Assembly: GCA_934526125.1 (NCBI GenBank)
Contig: CAKSZU010000004.1
Coordinates: forward strand, 1-44,897
Source: an uncultured Faecalibacterium sp.
GTDB lineage: Bacteria; Bacillota; Clostridia; Oscillospirales; Ruminococcaceae
Length of the DNA stretch: 44,897 nt
Direction: 5' to 3'
The notes under the pieces are model-generated. The model did not search any database, was not told where the DNA came from, and saw only the letters and a list, made by a program, of their open reading frames with translations. This document shows, piece after piece, positions 15,731-22,744 of this stretch. Positions within the stretch are counted from its first letter, which is position 1, and every line of letters starts with the position of its first letter. Position numbers and translations under genes: made by a program.

Positions 15731-16207
15731 TCAGCCCTCAATGAGTTCCACGGTCTTCATTTTGACCGGGGTGGTGGGCTTATCGTTCCAGTCGGTGCGG
15801 ACGGAAGCGATCTTGTCCACGACATCCATGCCGGAGACCACCTTGCCGAAAGCGGCATACTGACCGTCCAGATGGGGAGCATCCTGGTGCATGATGAAGA
15901 ACTGGCTGCCGGCGCTGTTGGGGTTCATGCTGCGGGCCATGCTGATGACGCCGCGGGTGTGCTTGAGGGGGTTGTTGACGCCGTTGGCGGCAAACTCGCC
16001 CTTGATGTTCCAGCCGGGGCCGCCGGTGCCGTTGCCCAGCGGGCAGCCGCCCTGGATCATAAAGCCGGGGATGACCCGGTGGAAGGTCAGGCCGTTATAG
16101 AAACCCTCGCTGACCAGCTTCTTGAAATTCTCACAGGTGATGGGGGCGACTTCCTCATTCAGCTCAATGTCGATGATGCCGCCGTCTTCCATAGTAATGC
16201 GAACCAT
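15731..16207 (-). CDS. peptidyl-prolyl cis-trans isomerase, cyclophilin type
   Basis: 158 residues, a minimal single-domain cyclophilin with no signal peptide, so cytoplasmic. It speeds proline isomerisation during folding. Seen are FHRVIPGFMIQGG with the catalytic Arg, GPGWNIKGEF, SMARSMNPNSAGSQFFI, and HLDGQYAAFGKV, where the cyclosporin-contact Trp is replaced by Tyr/Ala as in many bacterial forms. AAGGAG is 12 bases before the ATG, slightly long. It is a single-gene unit with its own strong promoter and terminator. Confidence 0.93.
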   Translation of the reverse strand: MVRITMEDGGIIDIELNEEVAPITCENFKKLVSEGFYNGLTFHRVIPGFMIQGGCPLGNGTGGPGWNIKGEFAANGVNNPLKHTRGVISMARSMNPNSAGSQFFIMHQDAPHLDGQYAAFGKVVSGMDVVDKIASVRTDWNDKPTTPVKMKTVELIEG

Positions 16208-16283
16208 AATGTTCCAATGCTCCTTCTAATCAGGCCCCTCGCCGGGGCGGTTCGGGCAGGGACGCCCTGTCCGTATCATTTTT

Positions 16284-16311
16284 ATTATAGCATAGCTTTT
16301 GATAACTGCAA
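16284..16311 (-). promoter_or_regulatory. strong promoter of the cyclophilin gene
   Basis: Minus strand: TTGCAG (16306-16311), 16 bases, TATAAT (16284-16289). The consensus -10 suggests steady high expression. Confidence 0.8.
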
Positions 16312-16367
16312 CGTCCCAGTTGCAACGTTTTTGTAAATTCGGCAAAGCTGCGGGCCGCAGTTCCGGT

Positions 16368-17432
16368 TTATTCCATCTTCATCCGCTTTGTGATGAGCTG
16401 GCCGTTCTGGGTCGTGCCGTCCGAGATGTAGTACTTCCACTCGGTCGAGCCGTCCGCCATCAAATACTCCACCGCAAACACCTGTCCGGCCTGGATCTGG
16501 ATCGGGTAATTGCTGGCCGGCAGGATCTCCCGGGGCGTCGGGAAGCTCTTGAAATCGTTGTAGGCGTCTTCCAGCCGCCAGAACTTCCGGCTCTGGTAGC
16601 CTTTCAGCATCGAAAGATCCTGCTCGCCGAAATAGGAGGCCGTATAGTTCTTTCCGTTGACTTCCAGCGTGTCGATCCGTTCCGGTTCCTGCGTCAGGTC
16701 TTCGGTATGGAGATGTTCCCCATAGTTCTCGCTCAACTGTTTTGCCATGCGAAAGTCCGAGTTCCTATACTCCGACTCCACAACATGTGTACTTCCATAG
16801 ATACCCATGATACCGGTGCGGCGTACCGCTTCCAGCTCCTGATAGCTGCGCCGGAAGTTCTCCACCATCCGGTCCTCCCGGTATCGGACCGAAGACGCTT
16901 CATCCGTCGCCTTGATCTCATAGTACCGTTTGCCCTGTTCCATGTTTTCCTGCGCACGCCGGTACTCTTCGCTGTCCTTCTGCCCATTGGCTTCCAGATA
17001 GGCCAGATACCGCGGCCCGGTGCTTTCCCAGGTATGACCCACGTCGGTGCCGTGGAACACGGTCTCAGGATACCGCTCCTTGATCTGTTTCAGAAAATTC
17101 TTCTCGACCTCGGTGCCGCCTTCTGTGCCTTCCCAGTCCTTGAACTGCAGATCCAGCAATTCATCATCGTCGGCCTGCATCCACAGGTTCAGAAATTGTG
17201 CATCCGTATACGGGTATTCCATAAACAGATCCCGCATTCCTTTTTCGTAATACTCGCCCCAGATGGAAAGTTCCTTGTCGAGAATGCTCTGCTTGCTGTG
17301 CGTTTCTCCGTAGAGATAGATCTCGCCCTTCGGCCCGTTTGTCACATTGTTCCAGAACAGCCCCGCCAGCAGCGCCAGAATCAGCAGGATGGCAGCATAT
17401 TTCCAGCGTCCGGTCTTTGTTTCCGTTTTCAT
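16368..17432 (-). CDS. membrane-anchored extracytoplasmic protein, EreA/ChaN-like fold candidate
   Basis: 354 residues. One N-terminal membrane segment (YAAILLILALLAGLFW) with positive residues before it puts the rest outside the cell. The outer part starts GEIYLYGETHSKQSI and later has HGTDVGHTW and GIMGIYGSTHVVES. A GE-x-H motif early plus a G-x-x-H strand late is the layout of the erythromycin esterase/ChaN/TIKI superfamily of metal-dependent or haem-binding proteins; this is a resemblance, not a firm assignment. Its ATG overlaps the stop of the TIGR03915 gene as ATGA, so it is co-translated with a DNA-metabolism pair, an odd partnership for an exported protein. C-terminal 100 residues look beta-rich and unassigned. 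Confidence 0.6.
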   Translation of the reverse strand: MKTETKTGRWKYAAILLILALLAGLFWNNVTNGPKGEIYLYGETHSKQSILDKELSIWGEYYEKGMRDLFMEYPYTDAQFLNLWMQADDDELLDLQFKDWEGTEGGTEVEKNFLKQIKERYPETVFHGTDVGHTWESTGPRYLAYLEANGQKDSEEYRRAQENMEQGKRYYEIKATDEASSVRYREDRMVENFRRSYQELEAVRRTGIMGIYGSTHVVESEYRNSDFRMAKQLSENYGEHLHTEDLTQEPERIDTLEVNGKNYTASYFGEQDLSMLKGYQSRKFWRLEDAYNDFKSFPTPREILPASNYPIQIQAGQVFAVEYLMADGSTEWKYYISDGTTQNGQLITKRMKME

Positions 17433-18223
17433 TCCAATTCCTCTTTCATCTCGGTCATATCGGCCCAGAAGCGTTTGGGGCAGTGGGTCATGCGGCCTTT
17501 TTCGTTGTGGCGGGCCCTGATCTCCAGCGTTTTATAGAACTGCCGCCACAGGTCCTGAAACTGCTGCTCCCGCTCATCGGGCGGGGGCAGGGTCAGGGGC
17601 TCGGCCAGCTCCAGAAGCTGGGGCCGGTGGTCCTGATACAGCAGCACCGCCTGATGGACGGCATCGTAGATCATGAAGTTTTCCTCGGGGAAGCGGGCGC
17701 AGAAATGCCCCCGCAGCAGAGGCAGGATATAGTTTTTGGGGTGGATGACCGCCCCCAGCATCCCGTCATGGTCCTGAAAGCGGACAAAGCCCTGAAACTT
17801 GTCCACCTCCCAGTCCAGGCTCTTCTTCATTTCGTAGAGGGGTGCCACCACCGGGTGGCCCTGCCGCTGGACGGTGCCCGGCCCCAGTGCAAAGGCCAGA
17901 TGCAGGAATCGGATGAGGAGAAGCTCCTTGTCCTCCCGGCCGGAGAGAAAATCCCGAGTGACGAGATATTCGGTCTCGGCCCCCAGTTTTTTCCGGAAGC
18001 TGGCAAACACCCGCTGCGCGGTCGCGTGGTCGGTGCTGATCTCCCGCACCGGGTAAAAGGTGGCTGTTTCCCTCTCCGGGGTCCAGACGGCGAAGGGCAG
18101 CTCGTGTTCCGCAAAACTCTCGTACACGCAGCAGAGGAACCCCTCGAAGCTTCCGTCGTAGAGGTAGACCACATCGGCGTCGTGGAGCTTCCGGGCGGGG
18201 TTCACAGCGCTCTGGCCAGACAT
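17429..18223 (-). CDS. TIGR03915-family partner protein of the radical SAM enzyme
   Basis: 264 residues, cytoplasmic. The start VVYLYDGSFEGFLCCVYES, the middle LLLIRFLHLAFALG, KFQGFVRFQDHDGMLGAVIHPKNYIL and the end HNEKGRMTHCPKRFWADMTE are hallmarks of the TIGR03915 (DUF4130-type) family, always found beside a TIGR03916 radical SAM protein and thought to act in DNA repair or modification. HFCARFPEENFMIYD is also conserved. The ATG at 18223 has GGAGG 7 bases upstream and overlaps the end of the upstream gene by 22 bases; a GTG at 18205 forming GTGA with that stop is the alternative. Biochemical activity is unknown. Confidence 0.88.
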   Translation of the reverse strand: MSGQSAVNPARKLHDADVVYLYDGSFEGFLCCVYESFAEHELPFAVWTPERETATFYPVREISTDHATAQRVFASFRKKLGAETEYLVTRDFLSGREDKELLLIRFLHLAFALGPGTVQRQGHPVVAPLYEMKKSLDWEVDKFQGFVRFQDHDGMLGAVIHPKNYILPLLRGHFCARFPEENFMIYDAVHQAVLLYQDHRPQLLELAEPLTLPPPDEREQQFQDLWRQFYKTLEIRARHNEKGRMTHCPKRFWADMTEMKEELE

Positions 18224-19560
18224 TGCACGGCCTCCTCCCGGACCATCCGCTGGGCGGCCCGGGGCGGTACGCCCTGTTCCACCAGCCGGTCTACAGCGGG
18301 CGGGGTGAACATGCTCAGCTGCTCCACCCCGCCGCTGAACACATTGGGGTCGATCAGCGCCCGGGTGATGCGCTCACGTCCGGCGCTGCCCCGGCCCGGG
18401 TGCGCCCCCGCAAAGCCACAGCAGGTGATGAAGTACTGGGCCCGCTTGAGCACCACGCCCATCCGCTTGAGCTCGTCCAGCCCCAGCGACGCCTGTTTCC
18501 GGGCATGCCAGATGCGCCGGGCGCTCTTGGGGCCGATGCCCGGCACCCGCAGCAGCATCTCAAAGGGGGCGCGGTTCACGTCCACCGGAAACAGCCCGTA
18601 GTGCTGCACAGCCCAGTTGCACTTGGGGTCCAGATAGGGGTTAAAGCTCTGGTTCTGCTCGTCCAGGATCTCGTCGGCCCGGAACTGGTAGAATCGCAGC
18701 AGCCAGTCCGCCTGATAGAGCCGGTGTTCCCGCAGCAGGGGCGGTTTGGTGTCCAGCGCGGGCAGGCGGGTGTCCTCGGTGACCGGGATATAGGCCGAGT
18801 AGAACACCCGCTTCAGGCTGTATTTCCGGTACATTCCCTCGGTGAGCTTCAGGATCTGATAATCTGTCTCCGGCGAGGCCCCCACGATCATCTGGGTACT
18901 CTGGCCCGCCGGGGCAAATCGGGGTGCCCCGCGGTAAAGGGCCACGTCCTCCCGGTTGGCGGCCCCCTCCACCGCGATCTGTTTCATGGGGCGGAAGATG
19001 GAGTGCCGCCCCTTGTCCGGGGCCAGCAGATTCAGGCTTCGCTCGCTGGGCAGCTCCACGTTGACGCTGAGCCGGTCGGCCAGATAACCCAGCTGCTCCA
19101 GCAGCTCCGGGCTGGTGCCCGGGATGGCCTTGGCGTGGATATAGCCCCCGAAGCGGTATTCGCCCCGCAGCAGCCGCAGCACTGCCAGCATCCGCTCGGT
19201 GGTGTAGTCCGGGCTTACCAGCACGGCGCTGGACAGGAACAGCCCCTCGATGTAGTTCCGGCGGTAGAACTCCATGGTCAGCTCCGCCAGCTCCCGGGGC
19301 GTAAAGGTGGCCCGGGGCACATCGTTGGACTTCCGGTTGACGCAGTAGCTGCAGTCGAAGGAGCAGCAGTTGGTCATCAGCACCTTGAGCAGGCTGATGC
19401 AGCGGCCGTCCGCCGTAAAGGCATGGCAGCAGCCCGGGGCATAACAGCTGCCGATGCTGCCCGCCCGGGCGGTGCGGGAAGCACCGCTGGAGGTGCAGGC
19501 CACATCGTATTTTGCACTGTCGGCCAGAATGGTCAGCTTCTCCATCAGGGTCTGTTCCAC
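18202..19560 (-). CDS. putative DNA modification/repair radical SAM protein (TIGR03916)
   Basis: 452 residues. The radical SAM cluster is C-SFD-C-SY-C at residues 66, 70 and 73 (CSFDCSYC), with more cysteines just before it (IGSCYAPGCC). After the SAM barrel (residues 60-300), LLRVPGIGPKSARRIW near residue 345 is a helix-hairpin-helix DNA-binding motif, supporting action on DNA. It likely forms a complex with the next gene's product. The start is GTG at 19560, 9 bases after GGAAGGAGG; the ATG five codons later is too far from that site. A strong hairpin sits between this gene and the repressor gene upstream, leaving no room for a separate promoter, so expression probably depends on read-through. 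Confidence 0.88.
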   Translation of the reverse strand: MEQTLMEKLTILADSAKYDVACTSSGASRTARAGSIGSCYAPGCCHAFTADGRCISLLKVLMTNCCSFDCSYCVNRKSNDVPRATFTPRELAELTMEFYRRNYIEGLFLSSAVLVSPDYTTERMLAVLRLLRGEYRFGGYIHAKAIPGTSPELLEQLGYLADRLSVNVELPSERSLNLLAPDKGRHSIFRPMKQIAVEGAANREDVALYRGAPRFAPAGQSTQMIVGASPETDYQILKLTEGMYRKYSLKRVFYSAYIPVTEDTRLPALDTKPPLLREHRLYQADWLLRFYQFRADEILDEQNQSFNPYLDPKCNWAVQHYGLFPVDVNRAPFEMLLRVPGIGPKSARRIWHARKQASLGLDELKRMGVVLKRAQYFITCCGFAGAHPGRGSAGRERITRALIDPNVFSGGVEQLSMFTPPAVDRLVEQGVPPRAAQRMVREEAVQCLARAL

Positions 19561-19584
19561 GATCCTCTGCCTCCTTCCGGAATC

Positions 19585-19614
19585 AAAAAGGCTTCCCCGC
19601 GGGGAAGCCTTTTT
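19585..19614 (-). terminator. hairpin between the repressor and the radical SAM gene
   Basis: Near-perfect 14-base stem AAAAAGGCTTCCCC / GGGGAAGCCTTTTT, followed by Ts on the minus strand. It lies only 1 base after the repressor stop and 9 bases before the next ribosome site. It may act as a partial terminator setting the ratio of the two gene groups. Confidence 0.85.
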
Positions 19615-19615
19615 C

Positions 19616-20245
19616 TTACCACTTTGCTTTGGTCTCCACCACACGGCCTGCGATGTGCAGGCGGTTGAGTTCTTCGCCCTTGATGACCAGCTCCTTGTAG
19701 GCCGGGTTGAAGGGCTGCAGCACCACACAATTGCCCCGCTGCAGATAGCGCTTCAGGGTGCCCTCGCCCTCGTCGCCGTAGATCAGGACCCCCAGGTCGC
19801 CGTTTTCCAGCGTGTCCTGCCGGTGGACCAGGGCCAGGTCGCCGTCATGGATGCGGGGCTCCATGCTGTCGCCGCGCACCACCAGATAGAAGTAGCTGGA
19901 GGGGTCTTTTACCTGCGCATACTCCTTGCCGTAATCCTCTTCAAAGGCCAGTGCGCCGTAGCCGGCCTTCACTGTGCCGATGACCGGGATCAGGCTGTAA
20001 ACGTAACTGCCAAAGAAGCGTTCCTCGGTCTGGCCCTCCGCAGCAGGGTCGAACAGCCCCAGCAGATAATCGGCTGTGGTGTCCAGGATCTCCGCCAGCT
20101 TTGCCACGGTGGCAGGGTCCGGAGAGCTCTTCCCGCTCTCCCACTTGCCCACGGCCTGCTGGGTGACCCCCAGGATCGAGGCGAGTTCCGCCTGGCTCAT
20201 GTGCTTTTGCTTGCGGCATTGCCGCAGCAGCTCCGGAAACGACAT
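19616..20245 (-). CDS. LexA/CI-like repressor: HTH-XRE plus S24 self-cleavage domain
   Basis: 209 residues. Residues 1-65 are an XRE helix-turn-helix (MSQAELASILGVTQQAVGKW, SSPDPATVAKLAEIL). Residues about 120-205 are an S24 peptidase fold: VVRGDSMEPRIHDGDLALV contains the nucleophile Ser, EGTLKRYL the general-base Lys. TVKAGYGALA holds an Ala-Gly bond in the right place for RecA-stimulated self-cleavage. It is therefore an SOS-type switch like HdiR or phage CI, but no phage genes are nearby. AGAGGAG lies 9 bases before the ATG. A perfect palindrome in its leader is a candidate operator, and the radical SAM repair pair follows directly on the same strand. Confidence 0.9.
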   Translation of the reverse strand: MSFPELLRQCRKQKHMSQAELASILGVTQQAVGKWESGKSSPDPATVAKLAEILDTTADYLLGLFDPAAEGQTEERFFGSYVYSLIPVIGTVKAGYGALAFEEDYGKEYAQVKDPSSYFYLVVRGDSMEPRIHDGDLALVHRQDTLENGDLGVLIYGDEGEGTLKRYLQRGNCVVLQPFNPAYKELVIKGEELNRLHIAGRVVETKAKW

Positions 20246-20264
20246 AGTTCAACACTCCTCTGCT

Positions 20265-20276
20265 TGTACCGGTACA
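20265..20276. promoter_or_regulatory. 12-base perfect palindrome, candidate operator
   Basis: TGTACCGGTACA lies between the predicted transcription start (near 20290) and the repressor's ribosome site. Self-cleaving repressors commonly bind such dyads at their own promoters, so autorepression is inferred. Confidence 0.5.
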
Positions 20277-20296
20277 GTCGGGTTTCATCCGAATTT

Positions 20297-20325
20297 ATTA
20301 TACAACAAAAAGATGTTTCCGTAAA
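20297..20325 (-). promoter_or_regulatory. promoter of the S24 repressor gene
   Basis: Minus strand: TTTACG (20320-20325), 17 bases, TATAAT (20297-20302). The palindrome at 20265-20276 sits about 20 bases downstream of the -10 box. Confidence 0.7.
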
Positions 20326-20407
20326 GAGGGAATCCGCCATTTCCCCAAAAGAAAGTTGTCGCTTCGCAAAATCCGGCCGCCTCCGCACCGAAATTTTCAT
20401 TTTAGGG

Positions 20408-20436
20408 TTGACAGAACGCCGGAAATCTGGTAAATT
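20408..20436 (+). promoter_or_regulatory. promoter of the tRNA-Ser pair
   Basis: Consensus -35 TTGACA (20408-20413), 17 bases, -10 TAAATT (20431-20436), about 38 bases before the first tRNA. The full -35 fits a stable RNA gene. Confidence 0.7.
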
Positions 20437-20474
20437 AAATAAGCATTCGGTACGGCGTGTGCGAGTGCCCACGA

Positions 20475-20562
20475 GGAGAGATGTCCGAGTGGTTTAAGGA
20501 AGCAGTCTTGAAAACTGCCGTGCGGCAACGCACCGTGGGTTCGAATCCCACTCTCTCCGCCA
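20475..20562 (+). tRNA. tRNA-Ser (anticodon TGA)
   Basis: Acceptor GGAGAGA pairs with TCTCTCC; anticodon stem GCAGT/ACTGC with loop CTTGAAA gives anticodon TGA. The long variable arm (GTGCGGCAACGCAC region), typical of serine tRNAs, and the T loop GGTTCGAATCC are present. G73 and an encoded CCA end at 20562. Confidence 0.96.
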
Positions 20563-20594
20563 TTTTTTTGAATCAGTGTAACACACTTTGCTCT

Positions 20595-20688
20595 GGAGTA
20601 GTACTCAAGAGGCCGAAGAGGCGCCCCTGCTAAGGGCGTAGGTCGTCTAAACAACGGCGCGAGGGTTCAAATCCCTCCTACTCCGCCA
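20595..20688 (+). tRNA. tRNA-Ser (anticodon GCT)
   Basis: Acceptor GGAGTAG pairs with CTACTCC; anticodon stem CGCCC/GGGCG with loop CTGCTAA gives anticodon GCT. Long variable arm (TAGGTCGTCTAAACAACGGCG) and T loop GGTTCAAATCC are present, with encoded CCA. It lies 32 bases after the first tRNA-Ser and shares its transcript. Confidence 0.95.
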
Positions 20689-20690
20689 AG

Positions 20691-20730
20691 AAAAAGCTCG
20701 ATGATTCTTTGAAATCACCGGGCTTTTTCC
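20691..20730 (+). terminator. terminator of the tRNA operon
   Basis: AAAAAGCTCGATGATT pairs with AATCACCGGGCTTTTT with one mismatch and one wobble, followed by Ts. It begins 2 bases after the second tRNA. Confidence 0.8.
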
Positions 20731-20742
20731 ATTTTTGCGCAC

Positions 20743-20773
20743 AAAGAGGCGGGGCCCGGCAGCCCCGCCTCTT
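20743..20773 (-). terminator. hairpin after traX-like gene
   Basis: Perfect 12-base GC-rich stem AAGAGGCGGGGC / GCCCCGCCTCTT, followed on the minus strand by only TTTG. It lies 12 bases past the stop codon and probably ends the transcript. Confidence 0.55.
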
Positions 20774-20785
20774 CCTTTATCAAGC

Positions 20786-21502
20786 TCACAGGATCAGATT
20801 GGTCACGCAGCCCAGCACCAGCAGGTGGACCGGGTAGAACAGGTAGTAGGCCCACTGCTCCCAGCGGGCGCAGCGGCCCCGCTGGCCGTTATAGAACCAC
20901 ACCGGCACAAAGGCCAGGGGTGCCGGAAGCTCGTAGCAGACCAGCAGCGCGCCCCACAGGCACTGCAGTTTCCGGGAGGAGCGCACCATGTACAGGACTA
21001 AAATCAGGCCCACGCCCACCGCACCGTAATCCGTCTGAAGGGCTTCCGCGATCAGGGCGCAGCCCAGCGCCGGCGCGGTGCCCAGCAGGGTGCGGCCCCC
21101 GTCGCTGCCGGAAAAATGCCGCAGGCAGGCCATGCCCAGCAGCCCCAGAAGCAGGGTGAAGTAGACATTCTGGTGTCCCCAATAAAAAGGGATGCGGTAA
21201 AAGGCCCAGTCGAAGGGCAGCTCGCTGACCAGTGCGAACACCAGCATCCGGCCCATGTATTTTTTCACGTTCCGGGTGTGCAGGAAGCCCTCCACCAGCA
21301 GAAAGCAGTAAATGGGGAAGGCCAGCCGCCCCGCCCAGCGCAGGATGCGGTACAGCCAGTACCACCGGGGCGGCATGAGCCCATCCGGGAACAGCCCTCC
21401 GTAGATGCAGGAGGCTCCGATATGATCCAGCAGCATGCTCAGGCAGGCCAGCCGTTTCAGAGCCGTGCCGCTGAGGCCGTTTTCCTTGATTTTTTCTTCC
21501 AT
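20786..21502 (-). CDS. TraX family membrane protein
   Basis: 238 residues with about seven membrane segments. The start LSGTALKRLACLSMLLDHIG, then LYRILRWAGRLAFPIYCFLL, VEGFLHTRNVKKYMGR and LVSELPFDWAFY are the diagnostic TraX blocks. F-plasmid TraX acetylates pilin; chromosomal Firmicute members are probably acyltransferases of unknown target, perhaps acting on surface polymers. The ATG at 21502 has AAAGGA 6 bases before it. A longer in-frame start at 21556 would add a basic non-membrane stretch and lacks a ribosome site. It is a single-gene unit. Confidence 0.88.
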   Translation of the reverse strand: MEEKIKENGLSGTALKRLACLSMLLDHIGASCIYGGLFPDGLMPPRWYWLYRILRWAGRLAFPIYCFLLVEGFLHTRNVKKYMGRMLVFALVSELPFDWAFYRIPFYWGHQNVYFTLLLGLLGMACLRHFSGSDGGRTLLGTAPALGCALIAEALQTDYGAVGVGLILVLYMVRSSRKLQCLWGALLVCYELPAPLAFVPVWFYNGQRGRCARWEQWAYYLFYPVHLLVLGCVTNLIL

Positions 21503-21613
21503 TCCGGTTCCTTTCTCCGTTTTCCGGTTTTTGCATTTCTTCGCACCCTTCTGCAAAAAAGGGGCTTTCCGGGCGCATTTTTAGTGGAATATCCAAAATT
21601 GCGTTCCGGACGC

Positions 21614-21642
21614 TTGACAAAGGCGGTGCAGGATAGTACACT
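21614..21642 (+). promoter_or_regulatory. promoter of the LysR gene
   Basis: TTGACA (21614-21619), 17 bases, TACACT (21637-21642), with a leader of about 88 bases. No LysR box could be defined. Confidence 0.75.
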
Positions 21643-21736
21643 CAAAAAGAAAATTGAACTACATCACAGGTAAGATGAAAAAGATTCACAGAAGATCGGG
21701 CGTCTCCGAACCGAAAAAAAGGAAGGAGGCATGGGT

Positions 21737-22612
21737 ATGACGCTGTTTTCCTATGAGATTTTTGATGCGGTCGCACGGCAGGGCAGCTTTAACAAAGCGG
21801 CACAGCAGCTGCACCTGACCCCCTCGGCCATCAGCCACGCCATCGCTGTTATGGAGGCGGAGCTGGGCTTCACCTTATTCAACCGCGGCAAGAACGGCGT
21901 TACTATGACCAGCTACGGCGCATCGCTGTACCCCTCCATCCGGGCGGTGCTGAACAGCGACGAGGCACTGCAGCAGAGCATTGCCCGCCTGAACGGACTG
22001 GAAAAGGGCAAAGTCAAACTGGGCGTTTTCAACTCGGTCTGCGCCGGGCTGCTGCCCAACATCCTCAAGACCTTCATGGCCCACTACCCGCAGATCGAAG
22101 TGGAGGTCTATCAGGGCACCTACGACGATGTCAAGGAGTGGCTGCGCACCGGTCAGGTGGATATGGCCTTCCTGTCCAACAACTGCCGGGATGAATTCAC
22201 CCTCACCGAGCTGTTCCATGAGCCGCTGCTCTGCATCACCCCCATGGACTGGCCCGAACCCCCGGGAGGGGTGATGACCCCCGCCCTGATGAACGGGCAG
22301 AACTTCGTCGTCCAGTGGGATGCCACCGACGCCGAGATGCGCCAGTTCCTCAAGAAATACTCCATTGCCACCGAGCGGCGCTGCCACGTCATCGACGATC
22401 AGTCCAACATCGCCATGGTGGAAGCCGGTCTGGGCATCTCCATCATGCCCCGGATGCTGCTGCGCAACTGCACCGCCGCCGTCAAGATCTACCCCATCGA
22501 GCCCGAAGAGGACCGGGTGGTGGGTCTGGCCGTCCAGCGGCCCACGGCCATGGCACCCGCCGTGGAACAGATGTTCCACCACATTGTGGAGTGCTGCAAG
22601 GATCTGGACTGA
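21737..22612 (+). CDS. LysR family transcriptional regulator
   Basis: 291 residues. Residues 1-60 are the winged helix-turn-helix (FDAVARQGSFNKAAQQL, TPSAISHAIAVMEAELGFTLF). Residues about 90-285 form the two-lobed effector domain (KLGVFNSVCAGLLPNIL, DMAFLSNN, GLGISIMPRMLL). It binds an unknown small molecule and usually controls a neighbour. The second ATG (21737) was chosen: GGAGG lies 7 bases upstream, versus 1 base for the ATG at 21731. It is followed by a terminator and then the secreted hydrolase gene on the same strand, which has its own promoter and may be a target. Confidence 0.92.
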   Translation: MTLFSYEIFDAVARQGSFNKAAQQLHLTPSAISHAIAVMEAELGFTLFNRGKNGVTMTSYGASLYPSIRAVLNSDEALQQSIARLNGLEKGKVKLGVFNSVCAGLLPNILKTFMAHYPQIEVEVYQGTYDDVKEWLRTGQVDMAFLSNNCRDEFTLTELFHEPLLCITPMDWPEPPGGVMTPALMNGQNFVVQWDATDAEMRQFLKKYSIATERRCHVIDDQSNIAMVEAGLGISIMPRMLLRNCTAAVKIYPIEPEEDRVVGLAVQRPTAMAPAVEQMFHHIVECCKDLD

Positions 22613-22628
22613 ACAACAGTGTAACATA

Positions 22629-22660
22629 ACGGGCCGGTGTGTGCAACACCGGCCCGTTTC
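22629..22660 (+). terminator. terminator after the LysR gene
   Basis: Perfect 12-base stem ACGGGCCGGTGT / ACACCGGCCCGT, loop GTGCA, followed by TTCTG. Stable hairpin but short T run. Confidence 0.65.
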
Positions 22661-22664
22661 TGCA

Positions 22665-22693
22665 TTGTATCCGGGACAAAAATACGGTATACT
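22665..22693 (+). promoter_or_regulatory. promoter of the secreted hydrolase gene
   Basis: TTGTAT (22665-22670), 17 bases, TATACT (22688-22693), starting just after the LysR terminator; leader about 45 bases. Confidence 0.7.
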
Positions 22694-22744
22694 ATCCGCA
22701 GGATGAGAAATCATGTCTGTTATGAGAGCAAATGAGGTAAGACC

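Noticed and set aside
19616..20245. S24 repressor as a sign of a prophage.
   Set aside because: No integrase, structural or lysis genes and no attachment repeats near the adjacent tRNA genes.
20397..20654. Minus-strand open frame covering the tRNA genes.
   Set aside because: It is the complement of structured tRNA sequence and contains the familiar false protein motif ESGIRTHGALPH seen opposite tRNA-Ser genes.
20475..20688. tRNA-Ser pair as an integration site of a mobile element.
   Set aside because: No direct repeat of a tRNA 3' end and no integrase in the window; both tRNAs are intact with a shared terminator.
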